Assembly (NCBI GenBank): GCA_023432805.1
Contig: JAEYUG010000007.1
Span: forward strand, 1-59,901
Direction of reading: 5' to 3'
Source: Bacteroidota bacterium
GTDB lineage: Bacteria > Bacteroidota > Ignavibacteria > SZUA-365
DNA length: 59,901 bases
In this document: one piece after another, positions 37,950 through 46,750 of the stretch
How the letters are laid out: every line of letters begins with the position of its first letter
Position numbering within the stretch: position 1 is the stretch's first letter
Position numbers and translations under genes: made by a program
Notes under the pieces: generated by a model
Database searches by the model: none
Told to the model about the DNA's origin: nothing
What the model saw: only the letters and a program-made list of their open reading frames with translations

Positions 37950-39920
37950 GTGAGCATCAGCCACATCACATATTCCCTGCTCTGTCTCGTCGCACTCCTG
38001 CTTCCCCCGGGAGTGGCGGCGCAGTACGCTCGTCGATCCGATGGTGATACGATGCACGTGTCGTTGACCGACCCCGTGGTCGTGACGGCATCCCGCATCC
38101 CCTACCTTCTGGAGACTGCACCGGTCGCAACCGATGTGGTCGGCCGCGCGGCGCTCGAGCGTCTACCGATGCGGACGGTTGCAGACGCTTTGACGATGGT
38201 GAGTGGAACGGGTGTGCGCATGTACGGGGCGATGGGGAGTCTGTCGACGGTGTCGCTGCGGGGACTGGGCCCCGAGTACACGGTGGTGCTGGTCAACGGG
38301 GTGCGCATCAACGACACGCAGAACGGGTTGGTTGATCTGGGGCGCTTCGCGCTGCAGCATGTCGAGCGGATCGAGGTTGCGCGCGGCGGTCATGCCGCGA
38401 TGTACGGCACCGATGCGCTCGGCGGGGTCGTGAACATCCGCACGGATGTCTCGCACGCACGCACGGGGGCACGTGTGGCGGCAGGCTCGTTCGGCTACCG
38501 GCTTCTCGAGGTGGAGGGTGGGATGCAGGGTGCGGTCGGGGTGGTGCAGCTTGTCGCCGGCTATGAGGAAGCGGTGAACGATTTCCCCATGATCGGTCCC
38601 ACGACCTTCGACCGCGGTCTCACGCGCGAGAACGCCAACTATGTGCGCCGCCGGCTCGGCATGGATGGAATGCTCGTGCTGCCGTCGGCGACCGTGCACC
38701 TGACAGGTTCCTATGTGGGCAGCGATGCCGGGATGCCCGGAGCCTACACCTCGAGTGCACAGGGTGAGGCGCGCCAGCTCGACAACGAGGGCATGCTGGC
38801 CATGGCGCTGCGCATGCAGCTCTCGCAGCATGCCACGCTCGCGGTCACGCCGTCGCTGCGCATGACCATGCAGCGGTATCGCGATCCGATGACGCGTCTG
38901 GACAGTCGCTACGACAATGCAATGGGATCGCTGCTTGCGACGCTCGAGCTGTTGGCATGGCCGGGTGTGCGGCTCTTCCCCGGAGCGGAGATCGGTCTGT
39001 CGCGACTGCTCTCTGAGGAGGTGCGCGCAACGCCCGAACGGCTGACGGCCGCGTGTTTCCTCGCGGCCGAACTGCGTCCCTGGGAACCGCTGCGCATCTA
39101 CCCCACGCTCCGGGCCGAGCTGCTGCGCGACACCCCGGAGCAACGCGCATTCACGGTGCTCACACCGGCACTCGGCATGCATGTCGCGATCGCCGAGCAC
39201 TGGCTCGCCGCGCGCGCACAGATTGCCCGAGGGTTCCGGGCGCCGACGTTCAACCAGCTCTACTGGCGGGAGGGTGGCAACAGCGGCCTCCGGCCCGAAG
39301 ATGCGTGGGTGTTCGATGCGGGGATGCGATGGACTCCTGACGGACCGTTCTCTCTGATCGATGTGACCTACTTTCATCACGACATCACCGACAAGATCGT
39401 ATGGATGCCCGGCTCGGGTCTCTGGTGGTGGCCGCGCAACATCCAGCACGTCGTCTCGCGGGGATTCGAGGGCGTCATCTCCGGGGGCGACGCGACCGGC
39501 GACGGGATTTCGTGGCGCGTGGCCGGACAGTACGTCAATGCCCGCAAGATGAACGAGGCCTTTCCCGGAGATCAAACCGCCGGTCGGCGCCTCGTCTATG
39601 TGCCCATCGTTTCCGGATCGCTGACCCTCGATGTGCCGATCACTGCCTGGATGCGCGCGGCGTTGCGCCAGCAACTTGTCGGCAGCCGATACTACACGGA
39701 GGACAACGATCCCCGGCGCACATTGCCACCCTATGCATTGACCGATTTGGCCGTGACCACCCGCATGCGCATTGCCGGCACCGACAGCGACCTCAAGCTC
39801 GAACTACTGAACGCCTTCAACGCGGCCTACGAAGTCGTCGCCTATTTCCCGATGCCCGGCCGTTCCGTTCGCCTCACCCTTTCCTCCTTCCTTGCACCAT
39901 CCGACACCAGCATCCCATGA
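37950..39920 (+). CDS. btuB: TonB-dependent cobalamin receptor, BtuB-like
   Basis: 656 residues from a GTG at 37950, chosen because it gives a signal peptide (MSISHITYSLLCLVALLLPP, ending VAA). A TonB-box-like segment DPVVVTASR and a plug domain (about 35-160, with SLRGLGPEYTVVLVNGVRIND and AMYGTDALGGVVNI) are followed by a 22-strand-type barrel. No strong ribosome site is visible. Placement behind a cobalamin riboswitch and directly upstream of a BtuG-like lipoprotein makes vitamin B12 the probable substrate. The gene overlaps the next one by ATGA. Confidence 0.88.
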   Translation: MSISHITYSLLCLVALLLPPGVAAQYARRSDGDTMHVSLTDPVVVTASRIPYLLETAPVATDVVGRAALERLPMRTVADALTMVSGTGVRMYGAMGSLSTVSLRGLGPEYTVVLVNGVRINDTQNGLVDLGRFALQHVERIEVARGGHAAMYGTDALGGVVNIRTDVSHARTGARVAAGSFGYRLLEVEGGMQGAVGVVQLVAGYEEAVNDFPMIGPTTFDRGLTRENANYVRRRLGMDGMLVLPSATVHLTGSYVGSDAGMPGAYTSSAQGEARQLDNEGMLAMALRMQLSQHATLAVTPSLRMTMQRYRDPMTRLDSRYDNAMGSLLATLELLAWPGVRLFPGAEIGLSRLLSEEVRATPERLTAACFLAAELRPWEPLRIYPTLRAELLRDTPEQRAFTVLTPALGMHVAIAEHWLAARAQIARGFRAPTFNQLYWREGGNSGLRPEDAWVFDAGMRWTPDGPFSLIDVTYFHHDITDKIVWMPGSGLWWWPRNIQHVVSRGFEGVISGGDATGDGISWRVAGQYVNARKMNEAFPGDQTAGRRLVYVPIVSGSLTLDVPITAWMRAALRQQLVGSRYYTEDNDPRRTLPPYALTDLAVTTRMRIAGTDSDLKLELLNAFNAAYEVVAYFPMPGRSVRLTLSSFLAPSDTSIP

Positions 39921-40981
39921 CCCGATACAGCATGATGCAACACTCCGCTCTTCTCCTCCTCTGTGCGCTCGCCGTCGCCGTCGCCGGCGGCTGCTCCGAC
40001 GACCTTCCGAACACCCCGATCCCGCCCGACAATGTCGATGGCGTCTACGTGCTCAATGAAGGGAACTTCCAGCGTGCGAACGCGTCCCTTTCGTTCTACG
40101 TTCCGGCAGGGGACAGCCTCTACAACGATGTCTTCACCGCCGTCAACGGCCGCGATCTTGGAGACACCGGCAACAGCCTCACGATTCATGACGGACGTGC
40201 GTACATCGTCGTCAACGGCTCCAATCGCATCGAGGTGATCAATACGCGTACCCATGCCTTCGTGCACACCATCGTCTGTCCCCCAGGCGCGAGTCCCCGG
40301 CAGATCGCATTCGATGCCAACGGTGTGGGATACATTTCGAACCTCTACGCGAACTCCGTGTCCATCTACGATCCCGCAACCCGCACCATCATGGGGGAAG
40401 TCGCCGTTGGCGCGAATCCCGAAGGACTCCTCGTCGCAGGAGGACACGTGTTCGTCGCAAACAGTGGATTCGGAAGCGGCCGCACCGTCTCGGCGATCTC
40501 CACTGCGACACGCACCGTCGTCGCCGCCATTCCGGTGGGTGACAATCCCCAGGCCATTGTGGCCGTCGACGCCACCACAGCACTCGTGCTCTGCACGGGC
40601 GCCTACAACGACTGGAGCGATCCGAACGATGACACTCCCGGGACATTGTATTGGATCGACCTCGCCGACCGTGGTGTGAAGGATTCCCTCGTGCTCGGTG
40701 GACATCCCCAGCGGCTTGCTGTCGACGCGCGCGGTCACGCCTACACCGTTGCGGAAGACGGGATCACACGCGTCGATCTCGCCACGAAACAGATCACACC
40801 CCGCTTCATCCCCGGATCCTTCTACGGACTGGCCGTTGCATCATCGCTCAAGCGCATCTACGTGACCGAACCGCTCGACTACGTGCAGTCCGGGCGCTTT
40901 GTCGTCTACTCCGATGCGGGTGTGCGGCTCGCCGCACATGCTGCAGGCATCATTCCCGGGGCGATCGCCATCGTGGAGTAG
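39917..40981 (+). CDS. BtuG-like surface beta-propeller lipoprotein (DUF5074-like)
   Basis: 354 residues. Lipobox VAGGC with Cys26. The rest is a YncE-like repeat protein starting VYVLNEGNFQRANASLSFY, then blades such as GEVAVGANPEGLLVAGGHVFVANS. This resembles DUF5074 and the Bacteroides BtuG proteins, which bind cobalamin on the cell surface and cap BtuB. It is translationally coupled to btuB and shares the riboswitch, which supports that role. The BtuG function is inferred; the sequence itself shows only the fold and lipidation. Confidence 0.75.
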   Translation: MTRYSMMQHSALLLLCALAVAVAGGCSDDLPNTPIPPDNVDGVYVLNEGNFQRANASLSFYVPAGDSLYNDVFTAVNGRDLGDTGNSLTIHDGRAYIVVNGSNRIEVINTRTHAFVHTIVCPPGASPRQIAFDANGVGYISNLYANSVSIYDPATRTIMGEVAVGANPEGLLVAGGHVFVANSGFGSGRTVSAISTATRTVVAAIPVGDNPQAIVAVDATTALVLCTGAYNDWSDPNDDTPGTLYWIDLADRGVKDSLVLGGHPQRLAVDARGHAYTVAEDGITRVDLATKQITPRFIPGSFYGLAVASSLKRIYVTEPLDYVQSGRFVVYSDAGVRLAAHAAGIIPGAIAIVE

Positions 40982-41009
40982 CCGCGCAGCAATGCCGCAT
41001 GTACATGAA

Positions 41010-41033
41010 GAGGGGGACGTCGCCGTCCCCCTC
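41010..41033. terminator. Bidirectional terminator between btuG-like and hydrolase genes
   Basis: Ten-base perfect stem GAGGGGGACG / CGTCCCCCTC with loop TCGC, between convergent stops at 40981 and 41039. A short CTCTC rather than a T-run follows. Confidence 0.7.
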
Positions 41034-41038
41034 TCTCG

Positions 41039-42445
41039 TCAGTTCTTCGTCTTCTCCAGAATCCATCCTGATATCGTTTCGAGTACGCCGGGTGCGAACC
41101 GCTTCGGCAGTGTTGCGTACTCGTCGACCGTCCCCTTCTCGGCGACCTGGAAGAGATGGTTGGCCGAGGGAATCACCTTGATCGTGAAGTCCCGCACCCC
41201 GCCCTTCTTGAACGCCTCCTTCATCCGCTGCATGTTCATCTTCGCAGGCACCTGCACGTCCTTCTCACCGAAGAGCGCGAGCACCGGCACACGCACGGCG
41301 CGCAGCACGGTTGCGGGATCGAAGTCGATGAAGTGGCGGAACCATCCCGTGCGGGTCGAGGAGAGCTGCATCTCGATGCGCCCATCGACGGTGGAGTCGA
41401 CATTCGTGATCATGGCCCGTGCTTCCGCAGGCATCGAGTCGAGATTGGTGAGCATGTCTTCCCGCATGCGCGTGCGCACGTCATCCCATCCCGTATTCGT
41501 CCGCAACGCCACGTAGAGCATGCGCTGCGTTGTCAGCGTGCGCACGATCGTGGTGCTGTCGGCGCCGCCCGCGCGCATGAGCGTCTCGATCTGCGACATG
41601 ATGATGGTGTCGCCCGGCCAGGCGGTCCCCGCGAGCAGCACGATGAACGACACGCGGTCGCTCTTCGTCGCAGCGATCGGCGCCACGATGCCGCCCTCGC
41701 TGTGCCCGAGAATGCCGATGCGTGCGGCGTCGATGTCCGGTCGGTCGGCGAGCGTGGAAACTGCGGTGATCGCATCGGCCGCGAAATCGTTGGTTGTCTG
41801 ATCCGGGGAGGCACCCGTCGAACCACCCACGCCGCGGTCGTCGTAGCGCAGCACTGCGATGCCGGCGCGCGTCAGGTGGTCGGCGATGATCTTGAACGGC
41901 TTGAATCCGAAGATCTCCTCGTCGCGGTTCTGCGGTCCGCTGCCCGTCACGAGCACGACGGCCGGATGCGGTCCTGTCCCCTCCGGCAATGTGAGCGTCC
42001 CGGCCAGCACGCCGTCGCCGTTCTTGAACGTCACCTCCTCGCTGCGGTATGGCGGAGCCGTCGTGTCGTCGGGAGGGTCGGCGGTCAGCGCGCCGGGTGT
42101 CAGCGAGAACGTGCCATTGTAACCCGCCTGCGAAAAGCGTCCGGAAATCGAATCGCCGCTGCGCGTGCCCTCGAAGGATGCGACCGTCGGTCCCGCAGGC
42201 AACTCAAAACGGATATTCGGATGCGCATATCCGACACCCCGAAGCGGAAGCTTCATCGCTGCCTGCTGCGGGATGTCGATCGTGGCGGCGAGGCTGTCGC
42301 CCTGCGGCGTGAACGTGACCTGGATTGCGAGCTGCTGGCCCATGATCGAGAGCGAGCCCTTCCAGGCGCCCTCGAGCTGCTGGGCGCTGATCGTGTGGGA
42401 AAGTGCGGCGGCGAAGAGCGCCGTCAGAAGAAGAGAGGTGCGCAT
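41039..42445 (-). CDS. Exported alpha/beta hydrolase (esterase)
   Basis: 468 residues. Signal peptide 1-21 (ends ISAQ). An N-terminal beta-rich domain (about 23-120, LEGAWKGSLSIMGQQLAIQV) precedes the hydrolase fold: LVTGSGPQNRDEE, nucleophile in GHSEGG, acidic residue in FGEKDVQV and His in SANHLFQ. This two-domain architecture is common in secreted Bacteroidota serine hydrolases of unknown specificity. No operon partner is evident. Confidence 0.85.
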   Translation of the reverse strand: MRTSLLLTALFAAALSHTISAQQLEGAWKGSLSIMGQQLAIQVTFTPQGDSLAATIDIPQQAAMKLPLRGVGYAHPNIRFELPAGPTVASFEGTRSGDSISGRFSQAGYNGTFSLTPGALTADPPDDTTAPPYRSEEVTFKNGDGVLAGTLTLPEGTGPHPAVVLVTGSGPQNRDEEIFGFKPFKIIADHLTRAGIAVLRYDDRGVGGSTGASPDQTTNDFAADAITAVSTLADRPDIDAARIGILGHSEGGIVAPIAATKSDRVSFIVLLAGTAWPGDTIIMSQIETLMRAGGADSTTIVRTLTTQRMLYVALRTNTGWDDVRTRMREDMLTNLDSMPAEARAMITNVDSTVDGRIEMQLSSTRTGWFRHFIDFDPATVLRAVRVPVLALFGEKDVQVPAKMNMQRMKEAFKKGGVRDFTIKVIPSANHLFQVAEKGTVDEYATLPKRFAPGVLETISGWILEKTKN

Positions 42446-42524
42446 GTCAGACTCCGAAGCTCAATGATCCCGCAATATACATCAGCGGGAGAACGGTCGG
42501 TGGACGCAGGGTGTGAGACGCGTC

Positions 42525-44378
42525 CTACTTCCGACGCACCCCCACCCATGCGCCAAAGCCCGGGACGTCGAAGCGCATGCCTGCAGAGGTCTCCTGCATC
42601 GCGCCCGCGCCGAACACGCGCGTGAATCCCTTGATGGACGACTGCTGCACGGTGAACGCGTTGGCGTGCTCGGCGAGGTTCACGACGACAAGCGCTTCTT
42701 CGCGCGGCGTGCTGCGCGTGAAGACGTGGAACGACGGTTCGGCCGGCGTCGGCACGCGTGCATACGAACCGCGCCGCAGCGACACATGCGCGCGCCGCAG
42801 CGCATGCAACTCCGTGTACAGCGCGCGGAATTCCGCGGCATCCGTGCTCCAGTCGATCGGCTGCTTCTCAAACAGACTCATCGGCACACGCGACCCGACC
42901 TCCTGTCCGTTGTAAAGGAGCGGCACGCCGGGCAGCGTGTTCATGAGCACGGCGGCCGCCTTCGCCCCCCGCACTCCGAACAGGTCCACAGGCGCACCAT
43001 CGTAGAAATGCTTGTCATGATTCGTGCTGAAGCGCAGCCGCAGCGCACCACGAGGATACGAGAGCTGTTCGGTACGCAACACGTCATCGAGATCGGCGGC
43101 CGACCCCGCACCCTTCAGCATCGGTTTCAGGATGTCGTAGGTGTTCCATGCATACGTCATGTCGAAGGCGTCGATGTGCAGCGAGGGATGTGCGCCTTCG
43201 GCCAGCATGAGGATGGGACGGATACGCCGCAGCATACGCGTGGCCTCGACCCAGAAATCCGTCGGCACCATTTCCGCAACGTCGCAGCGGAAGCCGTCGA
43301 TGCCGACGTCGCGGACCCACCACGCCAGCATGTCCATCATCCACGCGCGCAGCGCGGGACGGGTATAGTCGAGATCCGCCACATCGCTCCAGTCGGGATT
43401 CGGCGCGATGATGCGCCCTGTTGCATCGTGGGTGTACCACTCGGGATGCTCCGTGATGAGGGGATTGTCCCACGCCGTGTGATTGGCCACAAGGTCGATG
43501 ATGATGCGCATGCCGTGCGCGTGCGTGGCCGCAACGAGCGAGCGGAAGTCGTCCATCGAACCGAACTCGGGATTGACCGCGTGGAAGTCACGTACGGCGT
43601 AGGGACTCCCCAGCGAACCTTTCCGCTTCACCACCCCGACCGGATGCACGGGCATGAGCCACACGACGGTCACACCCAGCGCCTTCAATTCCGGCAGCCG
43701 CCGCTCGAGCGCGGCGAAACTGCCCTCGGGCGAGAACGAGCGCAGATACACCTCGTAGATCACCGCGTCGCGCACCCAGTCGGGACTCGACACGGGCAGC
43801 ATGTCGTGATACTCGCTGCGCAGCAGATCCTCCGTGCTCTCATAGCTGCGGATCCGTACGGAACCGAGCAGACCGCCGGGTCCGCCGGTATCCTCGATGC
43901 GCACGGCAAGCACATTCCCGCGTGTGCGCACATGTCGTGTGACATCGAAGAAGAAGGCCTGCGCATGCCCCACATGCGTTCCGAGCCGCACGCCGTTGAT
44001 CCAGACCTCGGCATTGTCGTCGACACCGTCGAACACGACGGCGTACTGCGACGGCGCCTCGTCGGCGGAGGCTTCCGACGGGAGGTCGAAGCTGCGCACG
44101 TACCAGGCCGTCCCGTCATATGCGTCGAGGCCCGGGGCGAGTCCATCCCACAATCCCGGCACCTTCACCGAATCCCATGCCGAACGGTCGGTCGACGCTG
44201 CGAACCAGCCGTCGGCCACGCCGCGCTGATCGGGATCGGTGTGGAAGAGCCAGACGCCGTCGAGGGACAGGGAGAACGGTGCGTCGGTCATGGTGGAGCC
44301 CCCCTTGCCGCAGGCCGCCACGGCGAGCGGAAGCAGTGCCCACGCGCAGCAGCGAATGAGTCGATGGATGGTGGTCAT
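42525..44378 (-). CDS. Lipoprotein glycoside hydrolase family 13 with N-terminal jelly-roll domain
   Basis: 617 residues. Lipobox LAVAAC (Cys23). Residues about 35-190 form a GH2-type sugar-binding jelly roll (GTAWYVRSFDLP, then DDNAEVWINGVRLGTHVGH). The GH13 barrel follows (from VIYEVYLRSFSPEG), with nucleophile in DGFRCDVAE, acid/base Glu in MLAEGA and the FSTNHDKH region. A C-terminal beta domain ends the protein. It is probably a surface-anchored alpha-glucan hydrolase. No susC/susD pair is adjacent, so it stands alone. Confidence 0.88.
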   Translation of the reverse strand: MTTIHRLIRCCAWALLPLAVAACGKGGSTMTDAPFSLSLDGVWLFHTDPDQRGVADGWFAASTDRSAWDSVKVPGLWDGLAPGLDAYDGTAWYVRSFDLPSEASADEAPSQYAVVFDGVDDNAEVWINGVRLGTHVGHAQAFFFDVTRHVRTRGNVLAVRIEDTGGPGGLLGSVRIRSYESTEDLLRSEYHDMLPVSSPDWVRDAVIYEVYLRSFSPEGSFAALERRLPELKALGVTVVWLMPVHPVGVVKRKGSLGSPYAVRDFHAVNPEFGSMDDFRSLVAATHAHGMRIIIDLVANHTAWDNPLITEHPEWYTHDATGRIIAPNPDWSDVADLDYTRPALRAWMMDMLAWWVRDVGIDGFRCDVAEMVPTDFWVEATRMLRRIRPILMLAEGAHPSLHIDAFDMTYAWNTYDILKPMLKGAGSAADLDDVLRTEQLSYPRGALRLRFSTNHDKHFYDGAPVDLFGVRGAKAAAVLMNTLPGVPLLYNGQEVGSRVPMSLFEKQPIDWSTDAAEFRALYTELHALRRAHVSLRRGSYARVPTPAEPSFHVFTRSTPREEALVVVNLAEHANAFTVQQSSIKGFTRVFGAGAMQETSAGMRFDVPGFGAWVGVRRK

Positions 44379-44442
44379 CGGTGCACTCGGATGGTGGACA
44401 AGAGATGGAATGATACCGCGTGCTGCCGCGGCATCGGCGAGG

Positions 44443-45618
44443 TCAATCGCCGAAGGAGATGCCGAGGTCGCGCGCGGTGAGCACGGTGTCGCAGTCCAGC
44501 GGCACCACCTTCATGCGGCGCGTGGCACGTGCGAGCGGGACGTAGCGCACGGTCGGGGGATCGAGTGCGACCATGACGCCGTTCTGACCCTCGTCGAGCG
44601 CACGCACGGCGGCGGCGCCGAAACGGAGTGAGAGCAGACGGTCGTTCATCGTGGGCGTGCCTCCGCGCTGCAGGTGGCCGAGCACGACGTGGCGCGTTTC
44701 CTGGCCGGTCATCTCCTGCAGTTGTGCGGCGATGCGTTCGGCGGCTCCGCCGAGTCGCTCGGCGCGTCCAATCTCGTGCGAGATCACCGAGTGCGTACCG
44801 CCGTGCGGGAGTGCGCCCTCGGCCACGACGATAATCGAGAAGCTGCGCCCGTTGCGCACACGCTCGCGGGTCTTCTCGGCGACCTTCTCGATGTCGTAGG
44901 GGATCTCGGGAATGAGGATCACGTCGGCGGTCGAGGCGACACCGGAGTTGAGGGCAATCCATCCCGCATACCGGCCCATGACCTCGACGACCATGATGCG
45001 GCGATGCGCTTCGGCAGTGGAGTGCAGACGATCGATGCACTCGGTCGCGAACGAGACCGCACTGTCGAACCCGAAGGTCGCGATCGTGCAGTCGAGATCG
45101 TTGTCGATGGTCTTCGGCACGCCGATGATGCGAAGGCCCTTGCGCGAGAGCGCGTCGGCGATCGAGAGCGACCCGTCGCCGCCGATGGCGATCACCGCGT
45201 CGATTGTGTGCCGGCGGCATGCGCGGATGATTTCGTTGCTGCGGTCGATCGTTCGAATCGAGCCATCCTTCTGCACGACGGGATACTCGAGGGGATTGCC
45301 GCGATTGGTCGTGCCGAGAATCGTGCCGCCGAGATGCGTGATGCCCCGCACGGATGCAGGGGTGAGCGTGATGAGTCCGCCATCGGGAAACGTGTCGGGA
45401 AACATCAGCCCGTTGTACCCGTCGCGGATGCCGAGACATTCCCATCCCCGCTGCGCCGCGCTGAGCACGACGGAACGGATGACGGCGTTGAGTCCCGGTG
45501 CGTCGCCGCCGCCGGTGTTGATCGCAATGCGCCGGATGCGCGGTGCCCGTGTCGTCGCTGCTGCGGAAGCCGTTCGTGCCGAGGCTGCATGCGGACGCGA
45601 TGTTGAACTGCGTGCCAT
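44443..45618 (-). CDS. pfkA: 6-phosphofructokinase
   Basis: 391 residues from the ATG at 45618; the first about 28 residues are an Ala/Arg/Ser-rich extension, and the core begins IRRIAINTGGGDAPGLN. It phosphorylates fructose-6-phosphate. At the phosphoryl-donor positions it has GGDGS (146-150), as in ATP enzymes, but PKTIDND (168-174), where classical bacterial enzymes have PGTIDND. Gly plus Lys is typical of group III ATP-dependent enzymes; PPi enzymes have Asp at the first position. It is divergent from the gene at 45816. Confidence 0.92.
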   Translation of the reverse strand: MARSSTSRPHAASARTASAAATTRAPRIRRIAINTGGGDAPGLNAVIRSVVLSAAQRGWECLGIRDGYNGLMFPDTFPDGGLITLTPASVRGITHLGGTILGTTNRGNPLEYPVVQKDGSIRTIDRSNEIIRACRRHTIDAVIAIGGDGSLSIADALSRKGLRIIGVPKTIDNDLDCTIATFGFDSAVSFATECIDRLHSTAEAHRRIMVVEVMGRYAGWIALNSGVASTADVILIPEIPYDIEKVAEKTRERVRNGRSFSIIVVAEGALPHGGTHSVISHEIGRAERLGGAAERIAAQLQEMTGQETRHVVLGHLQRGGTPTMNDRLLSLRFGAAAVRALDEGQNGVMVALDPPTVRYVPLARATRRMKVVPLDCDTVLTARDLGISFGD

Positions 45619-45815
45619 GAGTGCGTGAATGCTGTCGAAGTGGGGAGTGGTGCCGATGGGAAATCTACGCACTCGCGTGCGCAATAAAAAAGCACAGGCG
45701 GGGAACCACCGTTCCTGCGGCCGACCGTGGCAATGCATGTGATTGATCGACGTCTGCAGCTTCGCTACTTTCGCATGATCACTTCCGATACACGCATCAC
45801 GAACGGAGACAGGCA

Positions 45816-46604
45816 ATGGCCGACTACCCGAAGCATTTGTACATGATCGTCTTTCCCATCAACGCGCTCGTCGCCTCACAGCTCGAGCCGAAGGAGTTCG
45901 CACAGCACTACACGATTGGCAGTGCGCGACACTTCCAGGGCAAGGTGATCTTCGCGGAGATCGACATTACATATCGTGATCCATACTTCGCCATCGACGA
46001 GTACCTCGCGCAGACAGTGCCGCATCCCGACGGTGCGCCGAAGCGCACCAAGTTCATAAGCACCTATCGCGTGCTCGAACACATCTCGCTCGATGCGATC
46101 AAGACGCTGCATCTGGTCACACCCAACGGCAACGCACTCGAACTGCAGGCCGCCGAATACGACAAGCAGAACGCGAGCAACCTCATCCGCCTCTACCAGA
46201 GTATCGCGCCATCGTCGAATTTCGTTGCATCCCGCCTCGACCAGCGCGCGTTCGGCTCGTACCTGACGCAGTCACGCTCGAAGGGCGCGCCACGCATCTG
46301 CTTCACGCAGATCGATTTCAACATCGAGGAGTTCATGGCCGAGAATCGCAATCGGGACATCATGACCTCGCCGATTCCCGACAGCAATCCCTACCAGCTG
46401 CTCGACTGTCTGACCGAACTCGAGCACGACCACAACAAGATGGTGAAGACGATTACGCTCTCGACGGTGTTGCATGCCGTGTCGTACCGCCTGCTGCGCC
46501 ACGGTTTCTGGTTCTTTGGTACCGAAGGCATGAAGTTCTTCCCGATGCCCGATGTACACGACCTCGAGACGAAGCACTACGATTGGTGGAAGCACGTGCG
46601 CTAG
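45816..46604 (+). CDS. Conserved-looking protein of unknown function with internal duplication
   Basis: 262 residues, no signal peptide or membrane segment. I do not recognise the family. Two halves are similar: residues 14-53 (PINALVASQLEPKEF and IFAEIDITY) align with 132-170 (PSSNFVASRLDQRAF and ICFTQIDFNI), and the following helices (YRVLEHISLDAIKTLHL, about 84-100) with LTELEHDHNKMVKTITL (199-215). The C-terminus is aromatic-rich (FWFFGTEGMKFFPMPD). Good codon use, a GGAG-like site (CGGAGAC) before the ATG, and its own promoter gap make it a real gene. It is not clustered with anything informative. Confidence 0.7.
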   Translation: MADYPKHLYMIVFPINALVASQLEPKEFAQHYTIGSARHFQGKVIFAEIDITYRDPYFAIDEYLAQTVPHPDGAPKRTKFISTYRVLEHISLDAIKTLHLVTPNGNALELQAAEYDKQNASNLIRLYQSIAPSSNFVASRLDQRAFGSYLTQSRSKGAPRICFTQIDFNIEEFMAENRNRDIMTSPIPDSNPYQLLDCLTELEHDHNKMVKTITLSTVLHAVSYRLLRHGFWFFGTEGMKFFPMPDVHDLETKHYDWWKHVR

Positions 46605-46668
46605 GCGCATGACACCGTCGCTGCAGGCGCATGTGCGTCCGGTCGCAGCGACCACATCGCATGTTCAC

Positions 46669-46700
46669 GGAAATCCCGGCCGCAAATGGTCGGGATTTCC
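46669..46700. terminator. Inverted repeat between the unknown gene and aconitase
   Basis: GGAAATCCCG and CGGGATTTCC form a ten-base stem around a 12-base loop, 65 bases past the upstream stop. No T-run follows, so termination is possible but unproven; CGTATATTCC directly after it could be part of the aconitase promoter. Confidence 0.45.
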
Positions 46701-46750
46701 CGTATATTCCGGGTCATGAAACTCTCATTTCAATGTTCAAGGACACACCG

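Noticed and set aside
42491..42516. Further copy of the hairpin repeat (GGTCGGTGGACG)
   Set aside because: Only a left half is recognisable; the opposite arm is degenerate, so it is not listed as a feature.
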